This document shows, piece by piece, positions 26,707-34,446 of a DNA stretch of 64,000 nucleotides. Source of the DNA: an uncultured Porphyromonadaceae bacterium (GTDB taxonomy: Bacteria > Bacteroidota > Bacteroidia > Bacteroidales > Muribaculaceae); assembly GCA_905198125.1 (NCBI GenBank), contig CAJKBH010000009.1, positions 28,122-92,121 on the forward strand. The letters run 5' to 3'. Below the pieces are notes generated by a model. The model was given only the letters and a program-made list of their open reading frames with translations. It was not told where the DNA came from and searched no databases. Both the position numbers and the translations under genes were made by a program. How positions within the stretch are numbered: the stretch's first letter is position 1; the number at the start of each line of letters is the position of its first letter.

Positions 26707-27150
26707 ATGGTAAGACTTTTACTTCATACCTCATTACTTATCAGCTTATTATTGACAACAGGCCTGCCTGCCAAGGCCCAGACATGCCGTGTCAACATCG
26801 GTTCCAACGCCTCGGGAGCTCAGAGCTATATGGAGGTGTATGAATATGACTACGTCACCGACAAGCCATCGTTCCCCGGAGGCGACCGTAACCTGATGAC
26901 ATTCATCAACGCCACGCGCAATTACCCCCTTGATGCTTACCGCAAGGGCATCCAGGGCCGCGTCACCTGCTCGTTCGTGGTGAATACCGACGGCTCCGTC
27001 AGCCATATCTCCGTGCTGCGCGGCGTAAACCCGGCCCTCAACAAGGAAGCCATCCGCGTACTGAGCAAGATGCCTGAATGGACACCCGGCAGAATGGACG
27101 GCAAGCCCGTTCCGGTCCGTGTGGTATGGTCGGTACCGTTCCGAAAATAA
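26707..27150 (+). CDS. Secreted protein with TonB C-terminal domain
   Basis: 147 residues. A cleavable-looking signal peptide (LLISLLLTTGLPAKAQ) is followed directly by a TonB C-terminal domain: PSFPGGDRNLMTFINATRNY, GRVTCSFVVNTDGSVSHISV, NKEAIRVLSKMPEWTPGRMD and PVPVRVVWSVPF. It lacks the membrane anchor and proline-rich periplasmic spacer of a true energy-coupling TonB, so it may not couple ExbBD to transporters; a periplasmic adaptor or structural role is possible. Confidence 0.82.
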   Translation: MVRLLLHTSLLISLLLTTGLPAKAQTCRVNIGSNASGAQSYMEVYEYDYVTDKPSFPGGDRNLMTFINATRNYPLDAYRKGIQGRVTCSFVVNTDGSVSHISVLRGVNPALNKEAIRVLSKMPEWTPGRMDGKPVPVRVVWSVPFRK

Positions 27151-27175
27151 TCAGACATAACATTATAAAAAACAA

Positions 27176-27205
27176 AAGAAGACACACTCCCCGGTGCGTC
27201 TTCTT
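27176..27205. terminator. Bidirectional terminator
   Basis: AAGAAGAC at 27176-27183 pairs with GTCTTCTT at 27198-27205, with further CAC/GTG pairing inside one mismatch. Flanked by A-rich DNA on the left (T run for the minus strand) and T-rich DNA on the right. It sits between the convergent TonB-C and DUF6048-like genes. Confidence 0.75.
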
Positions 27206-27224
27206 TCTTGTTATAACAAATTCT

Positions 27225-28265
27225 TTATTCCTGTTCCTGCTTTGAATCATCAGGCTTAGTCGCGGCTCCCTCCTGCTCCGAGGCCTTGGCTTCCGCCTCG
27301 GCCTGCGCGTCGATGTCGGCTTTGCTCTTGCCGCCGAAGGTCCAGATGGCCGACACGTTGAACGTGATGGCCGAATGACCGCCGTAGCCGGGTATGAACC
27401 ACGGCTTGCTTATACGCAACGCCTCCATGCCGTCGGGCAGCCCGCCGGGCTTCGCCTTGCCGATGCTGAACGGCACGCGCCAGCGCACGTTCCACCCCAA
27501 CGAGAATCCACTGACTATCTTCACCTTGATGCCGGCCAGCACCTCGCCCCAGAATGCGGTGGAGCGCATACCGGTCAGGTCAAACTTCTGCGATTCCTGC
27601 CAGTAATCGGAGTTGACGGTCACGTTCCGTGCCGACCAGCCGAAATTCGACATGGCCGCACGCAGTCCCAAGTATAGCTGATAGTCCGGATTGCTCTTGT
27701 ACAGGAAGTTATAGTTCACGCCGAGCTTGCAGTAGAAGCTGGGTGACACCTTGTAGGTGAAGTTCTTGTTTTCGGGGGTAGCATCGGCGTAACCGATGCC
27801 CGCTTCTACCACGGGAAACAGCCAGTTCCACAGCGACACGTCGGCCCATACGTCGTACGACCCGAACTTCTGGCCGAAAGCCATCATGATGGCGTCGGCG
27901 AAATTCACTCCCACAGACACGCCGTTGAATTTAGGGTATATCGGTTTCGACTTGGGCTTTGTCACGGTGTCGAGAGTGGCCAGGAACAATACCGGCTCGT
28001 CAAGCAGCTCGCCGTGTTTGTCGTAATAATGCAGCACCGGCTCGCGCTTCTGGTCGTCCACATCCACGGGCGTCACCTTGCGCGTCGGCCGGCTTACGGG
28101 CTTGGCCGGTATCGAATCTACCCTTTCCGCAACGTTCTGTATCGTATCGGCAGCTATCGAATCGGTTAGCAACGGTTCCGTCTGTGCCAAGGCCGGCATG
28201 GCCGTGCATATCACGGTCAGAAGCACGACGATGCCGGTAAGAAGGCGGACTATTGATGGTTTCAT
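27225..28265 (-). CDS. DUF6048-like outer membrane beta-barrel protein
   Basis: 346 residues. Signal peptide to about ALAQ (28), a low-complexity spacer with several Pro and Arg, then beta-strands with aromatic alternation (VSVGVNFADAIMMAFGQKFG; YKVSPSFYCKLGVNYNFLYK; AITFNVSAIWTFGG) and an unusual acidic Ala/Glu/Gln tail (residues about 318-346). It matches my memory of the DUF6048 family that is conserved in Bacteroidales beside a DUF6452 lipoprotein. Function unknown. It overlaps the upstream gene by four bases. Confidence 0.78.
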   Translation of the reverse strand: MKPSIVRLLTGIVVLLTVICTAMPALAQTEPLLTDSIAADTIQNVAERVDSIPAKPVSRPTRKVTPVDVDDQKREPVLHYYDKHGELLDEPVLFLATLDTVTKPKSKPIYPKFNGVSVGVNFADAIMMAFGQKFGSYDVWADVSLWNWLFPVVEAGIGYADATPENKNFTYKVSPSFYCKLGVNYNFLYKSNPDYQLYLGLRAAMSNFGWSARNVTVNSDYWQESQKFDLTGMRSTAFWGEVLAGIKVKIVSGFSLGWNVRWRVPFSIGKAKPGGLPDGMEALRISKPWFIPGYGGHSAITFNVSAIWTFGGKSKADIDAQAEAEAKASEQEGAATKPDDSKQEQE

Positions 28266-28765
28266 TGTTCCTCCCCTCCTTCCTCCTCAGGCTCGTGGTG
28301 CAGATATATCACGAGGTTGCTGACGTTTTTGTTGGTTATCTCGCCGTTGGGGCAGGTAATTGAGTCGATGAAGGGTCCGGTGGTGGTGATGCTCTTCATC
28401 CTGTACACCAGACTGACGCCACACTCGGCCGACACGAACTGCGGGGCGCGCTCGTATATGAATGTGGCAGTGTCGCGCGCCTCGCTGACACGCGTATGCT
28501 CGAACACATACATCGTGGTGTCCTGATCCACGCGGAACGGCAGATACAGCTGCTGGGTCTGTCCTCCGTCCCACAGCACCGAGTCGTTGGGCACTCCGAG
28601 CCCATAGACTTTAAGCGAGTCCATGCCGCAGTCCACCGGCACCGAGTCCTGCACGTAGCGGAACTTGGCCAGCGGCAGCGAGTTCTGGTTCTCGTAGCAT
28701 TCCGAGCCGCAGGCACACAGCACCAACAGCCCCGGCAACGCCAATATGTATCTCAACTGTCTCAA
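28262..28765 (-). CDS. DUF6452-like lipoprotein, probable TTG start
   Basis: The open frame extends further upstream, but that part lies wholly inside the glycosyltransferase gene and reads as noise. The likely start is TTG at 28765, which overlaps the transferase stop as TTGA and opens a lipoprotein signal (RYILALPGLLVLCACGS). About 167 residues; the mature part is beta-rich (DTTMYVFEHTRVSEARDTAT) and ends with an acidic EEEGGEEQ. The next TTG at 28756 is an alternative. Function unknown; conserved pairing with the DUF6048-like barrel suggests they work together in the outer membrane. Confidence 0.7.
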   Translation of the reverse strand: MRQLRYILALPGLLVLCACGSECYENQNSLPLAKFRYVQDSVPVDCGMDSLKVYGLGVPNDSVLWDGGQTQQLYLPFRVDQDTTMYVFEHTRVSEARDTATFIYERAPQFVSAECGVSLVYRMKSITTTGPFIDSITCPNGEITNKNVSNLVIYLHHEPEEEGGEEQ

Positions 28766-29712
28766 AATTCCTCGGCTATCAGGTAATTGCGCCGTTCGAC
28801 CGAATTGCGCGTTATCAGCTCGCCGATGAAGCCGGTGCAGAAGAACTGCACGCCCAACACCATGAACGTCAGCGACAGATAGAAATACACCGACTTGGTG
28901 AGGTAGAACACGAACGTATCCGAATTCATGGCCACAATCTTGAGTATCAGCACCGTCACCACAGCGATGAAGCCGATCAGGAACATCATCGACCCCAACA
29001 GTCCAAAGAAGTGCATGGGCTTGATGCCGAACTTGGTCTGGAACCACAGGGACGCGAGGTCGAGGTAGCCGTTCACGAAACGGTCCAGGCCGAACTTGCT
29101 GACGCCGTATTTACGGGCCTGATGATGCACCACCTTCTCGCCGATCTTGCCGTAGCCGGCGTTCTTGGCCAGATAGGGAATGTAACGGTGCATATCGCCG
29201 TACACCTCGATGTGCTTCACCACATCGCGCTTATATGCCTTCAGTCCGCAGTTGAAGTCGTGCAGATTGTGTATGCCCGACACCTTGCGCGCCGTGGCGT
29301 TGAACAGCTTGGTGGGAATAGTTTTAGACAGCGGGTCGTAACGCTTCTTTTTCCAGCCCGACACAAGGTCGTAGCCCTCCACCGTAATCATGCGGTACAG
29401 TTCCGGTATCTCGTCGGGCGAGTCCTGCAGGTCGGCGTCCATCGTGATCACCACGTCGCCCTTGGCCCGCGCGAAGCCGGTGTCCAGCGCCGGGCTCTTG
29501 CCGTAGTTGCGGCTGAACGACACGCAATGTATATATGGATTGGAAGCCTGCAGCCCGCGTATCACTTCCATCGAGTTGTCGCGCGAACCGTCGTTGATGA
29601 ACAAGATCTCGTAGCTGAAATTGTTCTCGTTCATCACGCGCTCTATCCACGACGCCAGCTCCGGGAGAGACTCGGCCTCGTTGTATAATGGGATCACTAC
29701 CGATATGTCCAT
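28762..29712 (-). CDS. Membrane-anchored family 2 glycosyltransferase (GtrB/DPM1-like)
   Basis: 316 residues. GT-A domain with SVVIPLYNEAESLPELA, FINDGSRDNS, the metal site ITMDADLQDSPDEIP and the acceptor region HDFNCGLKAYKRDVV; then two membrane helices at about 230-255 and 268-290. This is the layout of polyprenyl-phosphate glycosyltransferases (GtrB, ArnC, dolichol-phosphate mannose synthase), which load a sugar on undecaprenyl phosphate for use outside the membrane. It is followed by the DUF6452- and DUF6048-like genes with four-base overlaps. Confidence 0.9.
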   Translation of the reverse strand: MDISVVIPLYNEAESLPELASWIERVMNENNFSYEILFINDGSRDNSMEVIRGLQASNPYIHCVSFSRNYGKSPALDTGFARAKGDVVITMDADLQDSPDEIPELYRMITVEGYDLVSGWKKKRYDPLSKTIPTKLFNATARKVSGIHNLHDFNCGLKAYKRDVVKHIEVYGDMHRYIPYLAKNAGYGKIGEKVVHHQARKYGVSKFGLDRFVNGYLDLASLWFQTKFGIKPMHFFGLLGSMMFLIGFIAVVTVLILKIVAMNSDTFVFYLTKSVYFYLSLTFMVLGVQFFCTGFIGELITRNSVERRNYLIAEEF

Positions 29713-29766
29713 GTCTTGTATGTATTGGTTGGAGAGGTTTTATATATTGCGGAGAGGTTTATGTTA

Positions 29767-30765
29767 TCAGAATATCATGTCCGCTTCCTTGAACAGAATC
29801 CGGTCGGAGGCAATGTCGTTGCTCACGGTGGTCAGCATGTCGCCCATCAGCACGCCGTTGATGCCGCCGTGCAGCAGGCGTACCATCGACCAGTGGCTGA
29901 GGCGCATCCGGCCTCCGGCGAAGCGTATCGATTTGTCGGGCAGGATGAAACGCCACGTGGCGGCAGTGCGGATTATCTCCTCCTCGCTTATCAGCGGAGT
30001 GTTTTCCAGCGGTGTGCCGGGGATAGGGTTCAGTATATTCATCGGCACTGAATCCACGCCTAATTCGGCCAGCTCAAAAGCCAAATCCAGGCGCTGAGCC
30101 ATACTCTCGCCCATACCGATGATACCGCCGCTGCACACCTGCATACCGGCCTTGCGGGCGGCGCGTATCGTAGCCATCTTGTCGTCGGGAGTGTGAGTGG
30201 AGCACAGTGTCGGGAAGAATTCGCGCGAAGTCTCCATGTTGCAGTGATAGCGTTTCACGCCGGCCGCGGCCAGCCGTTGCAGCTGCGCCTCGGTCAACAG
30301 CCCCATCGACGCACAAAGATAAAGCCCGGTTTCAGCCGTCAGCTTGCGGTATGTCTCGCAGAACCTGTCCACATCGGCGTCCGACAGCGCGCGACCCGAT
30401 GTAACCAGACTGAACCGGCGTATACCCTCGCGGGCGTTCACGCGGCCCGCAGCCACGATAGATTCATCGTCCAGATGCTCGTAGGTGTTGCAGCCCGTAT
30501 GGTGGCGCACCGCCTGGGCGCACCATTTGCAGTCCTCGCCGCACAGGCCCGAGCGCGCGTTCACGATGCTGCACGAATCCACGTTGCGCCCCACCAGTTT
30601 GGTACTGATGTAGTCCGCGCCGTCGCACAGCGCGTCTATGTCCGGAGTCTCCGCCAGTTCCGCAGCCTCCTCGCGACTGATATATGCATTAGGAGCATAG
30701 CGCATCTCGCGATGCCCCTCACGCACATCGCGCACTATACGCTCCGACAGTTCCTGTATATTCAT
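29767..30765 (-). CDS. bioB: Biotin synthase
   Basis: 332 residues. Radical-SAM cluster motif C75-G-E-D-C79-K-W-C82, SAM-binding GGIIGMGES, and NILNPIPGTPLENTP plus FAGGRMRL near the C-terminus, all typical of BioB. It inserts sulfur into dethiobiotin. The gap to the next gene (29713-29766) holds two copies of GGAGAGGTTT. No other bio gene is visible nearby. Confidence 0.96.
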   Translation of the reverse strand: MNIQELSERIVRDVREGHREMRYAPNAYISREEAAELAETPDIDALCDGADYISTKLVGRNVDSCSIVNARSGLCGEDCKWCAQAVRHHTGCNTYEHLDDESIVAAGRVNAREGIRRFSLVTSGRALSDADVDRFCETYRKLTAETGLYLCASMGLLTEAQLQRLAAAGVKRYHCNMETSREFFPTLCSTHTPDDKMATIRAARKAGMQVCSGGIIGMGESMAQRLDLAFELAELGVDSVPMNILNPIPGTPLENTPLISEEEIIRTAATWRFILPDKSIRFAGGRMRLSHWSMVRLLHGGINGVLMGDMLTTVSNDIASDRILFKEADMIF

Positions 30766-30818
30766 ATATTAATGTCAAGCCATCGTTCAAAGACGGCCTA
30801 TAGTTTCAATTCCAACCA

Positions 30819-30826
30819 CAAAATTA
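30819..30826 (-). promoter_or_regulatory. -7 element of a probable bioB promoter
   Basis: TAATTTTG on the minus strand at 30826-30819, about 55 bases before the bioB ATG. No clear TTTG at the right distance, so confidence is moderate. Divergent from the tRNA promoter. Confidence 0.5.
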
Positions 30827-30844
30827 CAAATTTTTAGCGAATTA

Positions 30845-30876
30845 TTTGGTAGTTTCAAAATATACTTGTAATTTTG
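30845..30876 (+). promoter_or_regulatory. tRNA-Lys promoter
   Basis: TTTG at 30845-30848, 20 bases, then TAATTTTG at 30869-30876: exact Bacteroidota consensus. It would start transcription near 30883, about 38 bases before the mature tRNA. Confidence 0.85.
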
Positions 30877-30920
30877 CAACGCTTTTGAGGGAATAAAAGC
30901 CCTGAAGCGACAAATTTTGG

Positions 30921-30996
30921 GATTCGCTAGCTCAGCTGGTAGAGCACAACACTTTTAATGTTGGGGTCCTGGGTTCGAGCCCCAGGCGGATCACCA
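30921..30996 (+). tRNA. tRNA-Lys (anticodon TTT)
   Basis: Cloverleaf readable by eye: acceptor GATTCGC (30921-30927) pairs with GCGGATC (30986-30992) with one G-T pair; D stem GCTC/GAGC; anticodon stem CAACA/TGTTG around loop CTTTTAA with anticodon TTT at 30954-30956; T arm CTGGG-TTCGAGC-CCCAG; discriminator A and an encoded CCA (30994-30996). Confidence 0.97.
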
Positions 30997-31004
30997 AACA
31001 CAAA

Positions 31005-31037
31005 GCCGGAGTGTCCAGAGCACTCCGGCTTTTCTTT
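31005..31037 (+). terminator. Terminator of the tRNA-Lys transcript
   Basis: GCCGGAGTG (31005-31013) pairs with CACTCCGGC (31021-31029), followed by TTTTCTTTT. It is 8 bases past the tRNA CCA end. Confidence 0.9.
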
Positions 31038-31076
31038 TGATAGTTATCCACTAATTTCGGTGATAGTTATCCTTTA

Positions 31077-31109
31077 CTTTCGGCAATGAATCAAGTTCAT
31101 TGCCGAAAG
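31077..31109 (-). terminator. Strong hairpin after the InlB-repeat gene
   Basis: CTTTCGGCAATGAA (31077-31090) pairs perfectly with TTCATTGCCGAAAG (31096-31109) around a 5-base loop, 7 bases past the stop at 31117. No clear T run follows on the minus strand, so it may act as a transcript-stability hairpin or a factor-assisted terminator. The adjoining DNA carries GATAGTTATCC twice (31039 and 31062). Confidence 0.5.
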
Positions 31110-31116
31110 CAAGTTG

Positions 31117-32253
31117 CTACTTGCCGAAGATTCGCTCGTAATCGGATTTGGCCGTGCCGAAGGCTTGACGCATGGCGTTTACAGTCTTTTCAAAAAGAGT
31201 CTGGTTGTCAAACCAGCTTTGCGGCGGATACCATTGCACGTCGTTGCGCTTTGTAGACTCCTTCATTCGCAGTCCGTCGAACATGCCGGCATCATATCCT
31301 GAGTCATAATACGTGGCGAACGCTCCTTTCCGTTTGTCGGTCAGTTCCTTTGAACCGCCGGCTACCCAGCCTCCGCTTTTAGGCGAATAGGCCTGCAACG
31401 GGCCGAATGTAAACTCTCCCGTGTCTGAATCAATGTCCAGCATCTCGATTCTGTAATGCCTGGGATTGCTGGCTACCGTCGACATGCCGCTGGCGCCAAG
31501 CATGGCTCCGAACACCATCTGAGTAAGCGGATTGGCTCCGACAGACATATTCATGGAGGAAACCGAGCCTCCGTCCAGCACCATCCAGTTTCTGCCGTCG
31601 TCGTCTTTCTGAAAGCCGCTTATCTTCATCGGAACGGCGAAGAAATTGCATGTCAGATCGCCTTTTGCCGAGGTGTACGTAGTATTGGGGTCGAACATCA
31701 TCACGAGGAAGCCGTAATTGTCCTTGCCGAAAGGAGAGTCGACAGTGCCCTTCTCGCCGATTTCGGCATACACGGGAATTTCCCATTCCTTTTTGCCTGA
31801 CAACTCATGTCCTTCGGGCGGAATCATGGTTCCAAGATAGCATCCGGTGTGGTCGGGCGGAGTCTCATCTTCTTTCTTAAGGAAATGCACTACGACGGTC
31901 ATATCGCCTGTCACGCGGAATGGCTTGCCGTTCTCCACCTTGGAGACGCCGGCAGGAGTACACTCGATGGAAGCGATGGCCCAATCCTTGTTTGCCGTGG
32001 CATGAACGGTTGCGGATTCGCCGTATTCAAATTCCTTTTGGGGGCTTAGGAAAACAGTACCCCCTCTCGCAGGATCGGCAACGGCATTAACAGTAAATTT
32101 AACGGTTTCAACAATCTTGGGTCCTCGCGGGGGCTGTCTCGGATCTAACCCGGGGAAAGGTCCGGGAAACGGGGGAATCGGTTCGGGAGGCGTCGGGTAC
32201 GGAGGATTGCCGCCATTCCATGGGCCACCGGCTTGCGGGCTATCTGAAAACAT
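31117..32253 (-). CDS. Unrecognised protein with an InlB-type B-repeat-like domain
   Basis: 378 residues from ATG at 32253. The N-terminal 45 residues are Pro/Gly rich (PPYPTPPEPIPPFPGP). Next is a domain that looks like the divergent InlB B-repeat (FTVNAVADPARGGTVFL; YGESATVHATANKDWAIASI; VTGDMTVVVHF). The remaining about 250 residues match nothing I know. No signal peptide at this start. It lies 9 bases after the stop of the frameshifted extension of the upstream lipoprotein gene and in the same frame as it, so the two were probably co-translated or once joined. Likely cell-surface or secreted, but the export route is unclear. Confidence 0.55.
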   Translation of the reverse strand: MFSDSPQAGGPWNGGNPPYPTPPEPIPPFPGPFPGLDPRQPPRGPKIVETVKFTVNAVADPARGGTVFLSPQKEFEYGESATVHATANKDWAIASIECTPAGVSKVENGKPFRVTGDMTVVVHFLKKEDETPPDHTGCYLGTMIPPEGHELSGKKEWEIPVYAEIGEKGTVDSPFGKDNYGFLVMMFDPNTTYTSAKGDLTCNFFAVPMKISGFQKDDDGRNWMVLDGGSVSSMNMSVGANPLTQMVFGAMLGASGMSTVASNPRHYRIEMLDIDSDTGEFTFGPLQAYSPKSGGWVAGGSKELTDKRKGAFATYYDSGYDAGMFDGLRMKESTKRNDVQWYPPQSWFDNQTLFEKTVNAMRQAFGTAKSDYERIFGK

Positions 32254-32262
32254 CCACGCTAT

Positions 32263-32493
32263 TTAGCCGGTAGGCTTTATGTAGAAGAAGCACCGCCGAG
32301 AGTCGATGTAACCCTCGGCAGTGGCATAGCCACTCTCGGAAAACTGTCCGAAGCTGCCTATGGTATTCTCAAACCCGCTTCCGTAGTCCGTCAGGACTTC
32401 ATCTCCGGCAGGGGTAATCACATGGCTTCCTCCTACCGTGCAAAGTCCGAAAGGCTTGAAGCTGACGGATTTGAGTCGTGACGGGGCAGAACA
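32263..32493 (-). other. Out-of-frame C-terminal coding remnant of the WG-repeat lipoprotein
   Basis: In the -1 frame relative to the lipoprotein gene an open stretch of about 76 codons runs from 32493 to a TAA at 32263-32265. It reads as a sensible repeat (FKPFGLCTVGGSHVITPAGD, then EVLTDYGSGFEN) that matches the style of the WG repeats upstream. A run of four G on the plus strand (32483-32486, CCCC in the gene) lies exactly where the frames could join; one more C would fuse them. So the listed stop at 32433 is probably a frameshift product: mutation, sequencing error or ribosomal slip. Confidence 0.65.
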
Positions 32494-34178
32494 TCATTGG
32501 TCAGTTCCCTTACAATCCGGAAATCGCGATTGATAAGAGACACATTTCCACCCATCTGTTTTGTCTGAACGAACGCATAGCCGTCGTAAAACGAAGTCGC
32601 TTCGGTAAAGGATGCCAGTTCCCGACCCGACACATCTCTGTAGACGTCTCTCTGCGCCTCTACCTCGATAAAGACGCCATCCGCCACATCCCGTGTCTTT
32701 GCGGTGTATTTTGCCGGCTTATAGACCGTATTGCCTCTGACATCGATCAGTTCCTTGGCATATATTCCATCTTTGGCGTTTTCGCTTACAGCCCAGGCAT
32801 ATCCGTCTGAGAAATCAGTGACCGACTTATACTTCGGAGGAATCACGACAGCGCCTTCGTCATTGATTAAGCCCCAGGCGACATCGCCGTTAGCGTTAGC
32901 TTTGCCGTAAAATGCCCTCAGGCCGTCGCGCAAGGGTCTGGCTTCATCATCCGCGGGGCTGTAAACCGTCAGTGACGTGTACATTTTCGCGCCTGCCGTA
33001 TTGATGTAAAACCAATTCTGACGTTCATCCTGGGCAATTGCAAGGCCGTCTTCAAATTTCGACACGTATTTCCAAGCCGGATCCAGTTCCTTGACCCGGC
33101 CGTCAAGATAGAGCAGACAGATCGGTTTCTTGCCGGCGGCGTTAGGTTCGGCCATACGCATGGCCACGACGCCTCCGCCGAATTGAGGCTTAGACGATGA
33201 ATAGTCCTTAGGCATCGTCCATCTGGCGTCATAGAGTTTTTGACCCGAAACTGTCCAGAATTCATATCGGCCGCCGGTGTTGATGGCGAACACACTGTCC
33301 GTCACCTGAGAGAACCGGTTCGGAGAGGGATCGGTAACCATAAACAGAGTATTCTTAGTAAAATACGGCGTTACGACTTTATTGGCCGCATTCGCCGACT
33401 GCTTGCCAGGACTGTTAGGTTTGATATTATTGATTGGCTTACTCTGACTGTTCTGATTGTTCTGATTGTTCTGATTGTTCGGTTTGCTCAGGCTACCCTG
33501 ATTACTTTGATTGCGCTGGTTGCTTCGCAGAGCGGAATCAGTTGATTTTGAATCGGAAGCGCCGGTGCCGGGCACCATTGCGGAGGTTGCCTCGAATTCG
33601 TCGATATAGGCACAGCTGATGCGGAATCCAAGATACTCATATTGGGCTACATTGAAGGTCTGTTCCACCCAGCCGGAAGGATTTGAATTGGTGAATTGGG
33701 GCCACGCGTTCTCACTGACTGAGAACAGCAGGTCCGTTTGTGGATTGCAGCTGAATCCATTATCGGTTTTCGTCATTCGGTAGACCTCGACCTGTGGCGA
33801 TGTGCCTATGGAATAACGGGCTATCCAGAATTTGACCGTTCCCTTCACTTGCGGTGATATCAGATAGTCACGAAGCTCGATTGTGGTAGAGCCCGACCGC
33901 ACGTTGCTCTGACTTTTGGTATGTCCTATTGCCTTGCCTACATGTCCGCCGTTATCACGGGTGGTGGAATAGGATATGTTACCCGCCTTATCCTCAAGGC
34001 GCACCCAGCCGGCAGGAAGCGTCGTGGCCGAGAATGATGCGTCCGCTTCCGCGAAGCTTACGTAATAATTCATAGCCACCCTGTATCCGGGCGGTGCATC
34101 CTGACTGTAGACGTGCATGCTGCAGCCCATGATGATAACGGCAAGTACAAGGAGCGAACTGATCGTGGAATTTTTCAT
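32433..34178 (-). CDS. WG-repeat lipoprotein, probably C-terminally truncated by a frameshift
   Basis: 581 residues. Lipobox VIIMGCS (C19). An N-terminal jelly-roll-like beta domain (about 30-190) is followed by an Asn/Gln-rich linker (about 215-270) encoded partly by 9-base tandem repeats, then WG-type repeats (GLRAFYGKANANGDVAWGLI; NDEGAVVIPPKYKSVTDFSD; GYAFVQTKQMGG). WG repeat proteins are common surface lipoproteins of unknown function. The reading ends abruptly (SSLSDFAR) while coding sense continues in another frame to 32263. Confidence 0.75.
   Translation of the reverse strand: MKNSTISSLLVLAVIIMGCSMHVYSQDAPPGYRVAMNYYVSFAEADASFSATTLPAGWVRLEDKAGNISYSTTRDNGGHVGKAIGHTKSQSNVRSGSTTIELRDYLISPQVKGTVKFWIARYSIGTSPQVEVYRMTKTDNGFSCNPQTDLLFSVSENAWPQFTNSNPSGWVEQTFNVAQYEYLGFRISCAYIDEFEATSAMVPGTGASDSKSTDSALRSNQRNQSNQGSLSKPNNQNNQNNQNSQSKPINNIKPNSPGKQSANAANKVVTPYFTKNTLFMVTDPSPNRFSQVTDSVFAINTGGRYEFWTVSGQKLYDARWTMPKDYSSSKPQFGGGVVAMRMAEPNAAGKKPICLLYLDGRVKELDPAWKYVSKFEDGLAIAQDERQNWFYINTAGAKMYTSLTVYSPADDEARPLRDGLRAFYGKANANGDVAWGLINDEGAVVIPPKYKSVTDFSDGYAWAVSENAKDGIYAKELIDVRGNTVYKPAKYTAKTRDVADGVFIEVEAQRDVYRDVSGRELASFTEATSFYDGYAFVQTKQMGGNVSLINRDFRIVRELTNDVLPRHDSNPSASSLSDFAR
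33443..33478. repeat. Four 9-base tandem repeats (TCTGATTGT)
   Basis: Four in-frame copies, the first with one change. On the coding strand they give NNQ-type triplets in the lipoprotein linker. Because the unit is a multiple of three, copy-number change would alter linker length without breaking the frame. Confidence 0.85.
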
Positions 34179-34327
34179 GAGTCTAATCTTCTGTAATTGT
34201 TTAGTCCGGCTGCCACATCAGTATTACCCCCGACGGGCTACGGGCTTTGATGGTCGAAGTCAAATCGTCTGACATCATAACGTTTTTGTCTGCCATTTTA
34301 TTGCAGTGTCTGAGAGTGTCGCCCGGT

Positions 34328-34370
34328 GTAGAGTCAACTGGCTGGTGCAAAATTAGCCGGTTGACTCTAC
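34328..34370. repeat. 16-base inverted repeat around a -7-like element
   Basis: GTAGAGTCAACTGGCT (34328-34343) is the inverted copy of AGCCGGTTGACTCTAC (34355-34370) with one difference, separated by 11 bases. No T run on either side, so not a classic terminator. The minus strand reads TAATTTTG at 34355-34348, a possible -7 element for the WG-repeat lipoprotein, so the repeat could be an operator. Confidence 0.75.
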
Positions 34371-34395
34371 TGTGCCTCAGGCAGCTCTGCTTTCT

Positions 34396-34426
34396 TTTGT
34401 AAATTGCGCATATTTCACTATTTTTG
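34396..34426 (+). promoter_or_regulatory. Promoter of the FkbH-like gene
   Basis: TTTG at 34396-34399, 19 bases, then TATTTTTG at 34419-34426: consensus. Predicted start near 34433, only about 14 bases before the ATG at 34447, which rules out the longer in-frame start at 34372. Confidence 0.78.
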
Positions 34427-34446
34427 TAGGCACAAAGAACACGACA

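Noticed and set aside
28766..29047. N-terminal extension of the DUF6452-like lipoprotein
   Set aside because: The extra residues are encoded inside the glycosyltransferase gene in another frame and look random; the lipoprotein signal starts at the TTG at 28765.
34328..34370. Rho-independent terminator
   Set aside because: The hairpin is strong but no T run follows on either strand.
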